A DNA stretch of 10,001 bases from Thiohalobacter sp. (GTDB lineage Bacteria; Pseudomonadota; Gammaproteobacteria; Thiohalobacterales; Thiohalobacteraceae). The notes under the pieces are model-generated. The model saw only the letters and a program-made list of their open reading frames with translations. It was not told where the DNA came from and did not search any database. This document shows, in pieces, positions 7,046 through 10,001 of this stretch (positions within the stretch are counted from its first letter, which is position 1; each line of letters starts with the position of its first letter). The translations under genes and the position numbers were made by a program. The stretch spans positions 1 through 10,001 of the forward strand of contig JALVEM010000261.1 in NCBI GenBank assembly GCA_027030825.1. The letters are read 5' to 3'.

Positions 7046-9484
7046 ATGCCATGTTACGCATCCCGACAAAAACCGGTCGAATTCCACGCACCCGTGTCGT
7101 CAGCCTCGTTTCCACGCCGTTGCCTCGCCGCACTGTTCCTGGCCGCCCTCCCCGCCATGTCCCAGGCAGGCGACTGGGCCTGTCGGCAGGAGCCCGGGGG
7201 AGGCTGGCACTGCCTGCCGGCCGGTGCCGCAACCGAAGCCCCTTCTCCGGAGGCGCCTGCCCGCACAGGTACCGCACGGGCAACGGCGGTCTCGGCGCCA
7301 TCGGCGGCCACCACCGCTCCGGCATCGGGTGCACGCACGCGGCGATCGCAGACGTCGGGCAGCGCGCCGACACCCGGACTCTGCCCTCCCGCACCCGGAC
7401 TCGTCCGCCCGCTGCCGCCGGCGGACAAGAGCGGCATCGAGATGCTGGCCGATGCGGCCCGGACCGAAGGCAGCCGTTACGTGCTCACGGGCAACGCCCT
7501 GCTGGAACGGGCCGGCGAGCGGGTGATGGCCCAACGGCTGAGCTACGACAAGGCGCTCGGTGTGGCCGAAGCGGAAGGCGACGTCGTCTACGAGATTCCC
7601 GGCCTGCACGTCGAGGCGGAGCGGGCCCGGGTCCTCACCCGGGAGCGGCAGGCCGAGATCGAACGGCTTCGCTACCGATTGACGAATACCGGTGCCCACG
7701 GTGTCGCCCGCCGGGGGGAACAGACCGACCCCCTCCACCAGCGCCTCGAGGACGCCACCTACACGACCTGCCCCGGTCCCCGGCCGGCCTGGCGGCTCGA
7801 GGCACGGGAGGTCACGCTCGATCGCGAGCGACAGGTGGCGCGGGCCAGGCACGTGAAACTGCGCGCCGGCTCGGTACCGGTGCTCTATCTGCCCTGGATG
7901 AGCTATTCCCTGGACCGCTCACGCAAGACCGGCTTTCTCACTCCGGGCATCGGCCACAGCGACAACAACGGCATCGACGTGCGAACCCCCTTCTACTGGA
8001 ACATCGCGCCCGAGCGCGACGCCACCCTCACACCCCGCTACCTCGGCAAGCGCGGCCTGCAGCTGCTGGGCGAATACCGCTATCTCGGCCGCAGATACCA
8101 GGGCGAGCTGAACCTGGAGGCCCTCCCCGGCGACGATCTCGCCGGCCGGGACCGCTATCTGATCGGATATGAACATGCCGGCTGGTTCACGAACCGGCTC
8201 GACGGGGAGGTGCACTACCGCCACGTCTCGGACAAGGACTATTTCCGCGATCTCGGAGACTCGCTCGGACTGGCCAGCCAGACACACATCGACCGCAATG
8301 CCCGGCTGACCTGGCATGGCGGGTACTGGACACTCTCCGGCTACCTGCAGGACTTCCAGACACTCGATCCGACCCTGCCGGCCGGCACCCGGCCCTACCG
8401 TCGCCTGCCGCAACTCGTATTCAGCGGCCTGCTGCCGCAACGCCCGCTGGGCCTGAAAACCCGGCTCACGACCGAACTCGTGCATTTCGATCAGGACGGG
8501 CGCGTCACCGGCACCCGGCTGGACCTGCGTCCGGAAGTGGCGCGCACCTGGGGCGCCGCGGCCTGGGAGGTGACCCCGCGGTTCGTCCTGCGCCACACCC
8601 GCTACTGGCTGCAGGATCAGGCGCCCGGGGATCCCGACACCCCTTCGCGGACCACGCCCATCGCCAGCATCGATGCCCGCCTGTTCCTGGAGCGCCCGCG
8701 CGATCTGCTCGGCCTGGGGCAGATGCAGACCCTGGAGCCCCGGCTGTTCTGGCTCTACGTGCCCTACCGCGACCAGCAGGCCCTGCCGGTGTTCGACACG
8801 GGACTGCGCGACTTCAACGACCTTCTGCTGTTCGCCGACAACCGCTTCAGCGGCGCGGACCGGCAGGGAGACGCCAACCAGCTCACCCTGGCTTTGACCA
8901 GCCGCATCCTCGATCCGGTCAGCGGCAGGCAGCGCGCCGCCCTGACGGTGGGCCAGATCCACTATTTCCGGGACCGGACCGTGACCCTGCCCGGGCAGTC
9001 GCCCGACCGCCGCAGCGCCTCCAACCTGATCGCCTCGCTCGACGTGCGCCTGATCGCCGGCCTGCAGGCCGGTGCCGGCATCCAGTGGGATCCGTTCGAG
9101 TCGAAGACCGATCGCGGCAGCCTGCGGCTGCGCTACCGGACCGACCGGCACCATTTCGTCAATCTGGCCTATCGCTATCGCAGCGACATTCTCGAACAGC
9201 TGGATCTCTCGGGACTCTGGTACCTGACCCCTGCCTGGCATCTGGTAGGCCGCTGGAACCACTCCCTGCGCCACGGCGTCCTGCTCGAGGGGCTGGCGGG
9301 CATCGAGTACGAAAGCTGCTGCTGGCTGGCTCGGCTGGTGACGCGCAGCTATGTGGACAGCATCGACGGCAACCGCAACGACGCCATCCTGCTGCAGCTC
9401 GAGCTCAAGGGGCTCACCCGCATCGGCGACCCCGTGGAACGGGTGCTCGAACAGAGCATCCTGGGTTATGCTGCCAGCCACTGA
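7046..9484 (+). CDS. lptD: LPS-assembly outer-membrane protein LptD (OstA/Imp)
   Basis: A complete 812-residue protein. With LptE it forms the outer-membrane translocon that inserts lipopolysaccharide into the outer leaflet. Seen: a signal peptide with an unusually long n-region (about 25 residues), core LAALFLAALPA and likely cleavage after A41 (MSQA/GD); a short cysteine motif DWACR...GWHC (C46, C56); an Ala/Pro/Thr/Ser-rich linker at about 61-110; an OstA/LptA-like jellyroll domain from about 125 to 300, including ATYTTC with C242; and a C-terminal beta-barrel from about 300 to the end with many alternating aromatic strands. Adjacent C758-C759 (ESCCW) near the C-terminus correspond to the E. 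coli pair C724-C725, and C242 to E. coli C173, so the essential disulfide plan is kept. It starts the rightward unit and is followed after 16 bp by surA, whose product helps fold it. Confidence 0.96.
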   Translation: MPCYASRQKPVEFHAPVSSASFPRRCLAALFLAALPAMSQAGDWACRQEPGGGWHCLPAGAATEAPSPEAPARTGTARATAVSAPSAATTAPASGARTRRSQTSGSAPTPGLCPPAPGLVRPLPPADKSGIEMLADAARTEGSRYVLTGNALLERAGERVMAQRLSYDKALGVAEAEGDVVYEIPGLHVEAERARVLTRERQAEIERLRYRLTNTGAHGVARRGEQTDPLHQRLEDATYTTCPGPRPAWRLEAREVTLDRERQVARARHVKLRAGSVPVLYLPWMSYSLDRSRKTGFLTPGIGHSDNNGIDVRTPFYWNIAPERDATLTPRYLGKRGLQLLGEYRYLGRRYQGELNLEALPGDDLAGRDRYLIGYEHAGWFTNRLDGEVHYRHVSDKDYFRDLGDSLGLASQTHIDRNARLTWHGGYWTLSGYLQDFQTLDPTLPAGTRPYRRLPQLVFSGLLPQRPLGLKTRLTTELVHFDQDGRVTGTRLDLRPEVARTWGAAAWEVTPRFVLRHTRYWLQDQAPGDPDTPSRTTPIASIDARLFLERPRDLLGLGQMQTLEPRLFWLYVPYRDQQALPVFDTGLRDFNDLLLFADNRFSGADRQGDANQLTLALTSRILDPVSGRQRAALTVGQIHYFRDRTVTLPGQSPDRRSASNLIASLDVRLIAGLQAGAGIQWDPFESKTDRGSLRLRYRTDRHHFVNLAYRYRSDILEQLDLSGLWYLTPAWHLVGRWNHSLRHGVLLEGLAGIEYESCCWLARLVTRSYVDSIDGNRNDAILLQLELKGLTRIGDPVERVLEQSILGYAASH

Positions 9485-9500
9485 TCCTTTGGAGTCATCG

Positions 9501-10001
9501 ATGATCGCACGTCTGATCCTTGCCGCTTTCCTCGCCCTGCTCTCCACCACCGTCCTCATGGCCGTGGCGACGGCGGAGCCGATCGACCGGATCGTGGCCG
9601 TGGTCAACGACGACGTGATCCTGGCCAGCGAACTGGACGAACGCTACCGGCAGGTGCTGCAGCGCCTGAAGAAGGAAGGCAGGCGGCTGCCGGACGAACA
9701 GACCCTCAAGCGGCAGGTGCTCGAACGCCTCATCCTGGAGAAACTCCAGCTGCAGCTGGCCGACCGCAACAACATCCGGGTCGATGACGAGGCGCTCAAC
9801 GCCCATCTGGAACAGCTCGCACGGGAGAACGGCCTGTCACTGGAGGGATTCCGTCAGGCGCTCGAGGCCCAGGGTGTCGACTACGCCGCCTTCCGCGAAG
9901 AGGTCCGCAGGCAGATGCGCCTGCAGCGGCTGCATCGGCAGATGGTCCGCAATCGCGTGCGGGTCACCGACCAGGAAATCGACAACCTGCTGGCGAACCG
10001 C
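9501..10001 (+). CDS. surA: Periplasmic chaperone SurA (C-terminus cut by window edge)
   Basis: The first 167 codons of SurA, a periplasmic chaperone and peptidyl-prolyl isomerase that escorts outer-membrane beta-barrel proteins, including LptD, to the BAM complex. Seen: a hydrophobic signal peptide with likely cleavage after A25 (ATA/EP), then EPIDRIVAVVNDDVILASEL, the hallmark start of mature SurA, and the helical N-terminal chaperone domain (for example ERYRQVLQRLKKEG and a charged, amphipathic VRRQMRLQRLHRQMV helix). The parvulin domains would lie beyond the window. ATG at 9501 has GGAG at 9491-9494, 6 nt upstream. The 16-bp gap after lptD holds no terminator, so the two are almost certainly cotranscribed, as in the E. 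coli lptD-surA-pdxA order. Confidence 0.95.
   Translation, partial: MIARLILAAFLALLSTTVLMAVATAEPIDRIVAVVNDDVILASELDERYRQVLQRLKKEGRRLPDEQTLKRQVLERLILEKLQLQLADRNNIRVDDEALNAHLEQLARENGLSLEGFRQALEAQGVDYAAFREEVRRQMRLQRLHRQMVRNRVRVTDQEIDNLLANR

Noticed and set aside
7112..7135. Twin-arginine signal in LptD (FPRRCLAAL)
   Set aside because: Arg-Arg is present but the rest of the Tat consensus is missing, and LptD is a Sec- and SurA-dependent barrel protein.
9485..9500. Terminator between lptD and surA
   Set aside because: The 16-bp gap has a ribosome site but no stem-loop or T-run.
7919..9607. A 562-codon minus-strand frame opposite lptD and the start of surA
   Set aside because: It is antisense to two confidently identified genes, and its composition follows the complement of their codons.

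Overview
The window is GC-rich (roughly two thirds G+C by eye) and almost completely coding. It looks like a chromosomal segment of a gammaproteobacterium, possibly of the Chromatiales/Ectothiorhodospiraceae or a Pseudomonas-like lineage. The basis is the adjacent pair lptD-surA (outer-membrane biogenesis) next to amgK-murU (peptidoglycan sugar recycling). From memory, these genes are neighbours in Pseudomonas too. Genus-level placement is inference.

Layout. A divergent intergenic region of 107 bp (6939-7045) separates two transcription units. Leftward (minus strand), in order of transcription: a periplasmic adaptor protein (6938-5775), an RND efflux permease (5772-2620), amgK (2590 or 2623 to 1580), murU (1583-903) and the N-terminal two thirds or so of a GCS2-family glutamate-cysteine ligase (918 to beyond base 1). 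Junctions are 2 bp apart or overlap. Two are ATGA stop/start overlaps if the longer amgK start is used, and the last is a 16-bp overlap. The five genes are therefore very probably one operon. Rightward (plus strand): lptD (7046-9484), 16 bp, then surA (9501 to beyond base 10001).

How the genes work together. SurA is a periplasmic chaperone for beta-barrel proteins, and LptD is one of its main clients. LptD forms the outer-membrane LPS translocon with LptE, so lptD-surA is a well-known functional pair. AmgK phosphorylates recycled N-acetylmuramic acid on C1 and MurU turns the product into UDP-MurNAc, bypassing the fosfomycin-sensitive MurA step. The adaptor plus RND permease form an inner-membrane efflux unit that would need a TolC-like channel encoded elsewhere. 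The GCS2 ligase probably makes gamma-glutamylcysteine or a related gamma-glutamyl amide.

No RNA genes, mobile elements, CRISPR arrays, long repeats or convincing terminators were seen, and there is no gene-free stretch over 300 bases. Everything is recognisable as a known family. The most noteworthy points are the insertion of an RND pump into the head of the cell-wall recycling operon, the coupled GCS2 gene, and the cysteine layout and linker of LptD. I did not find a convincing undescribed system.
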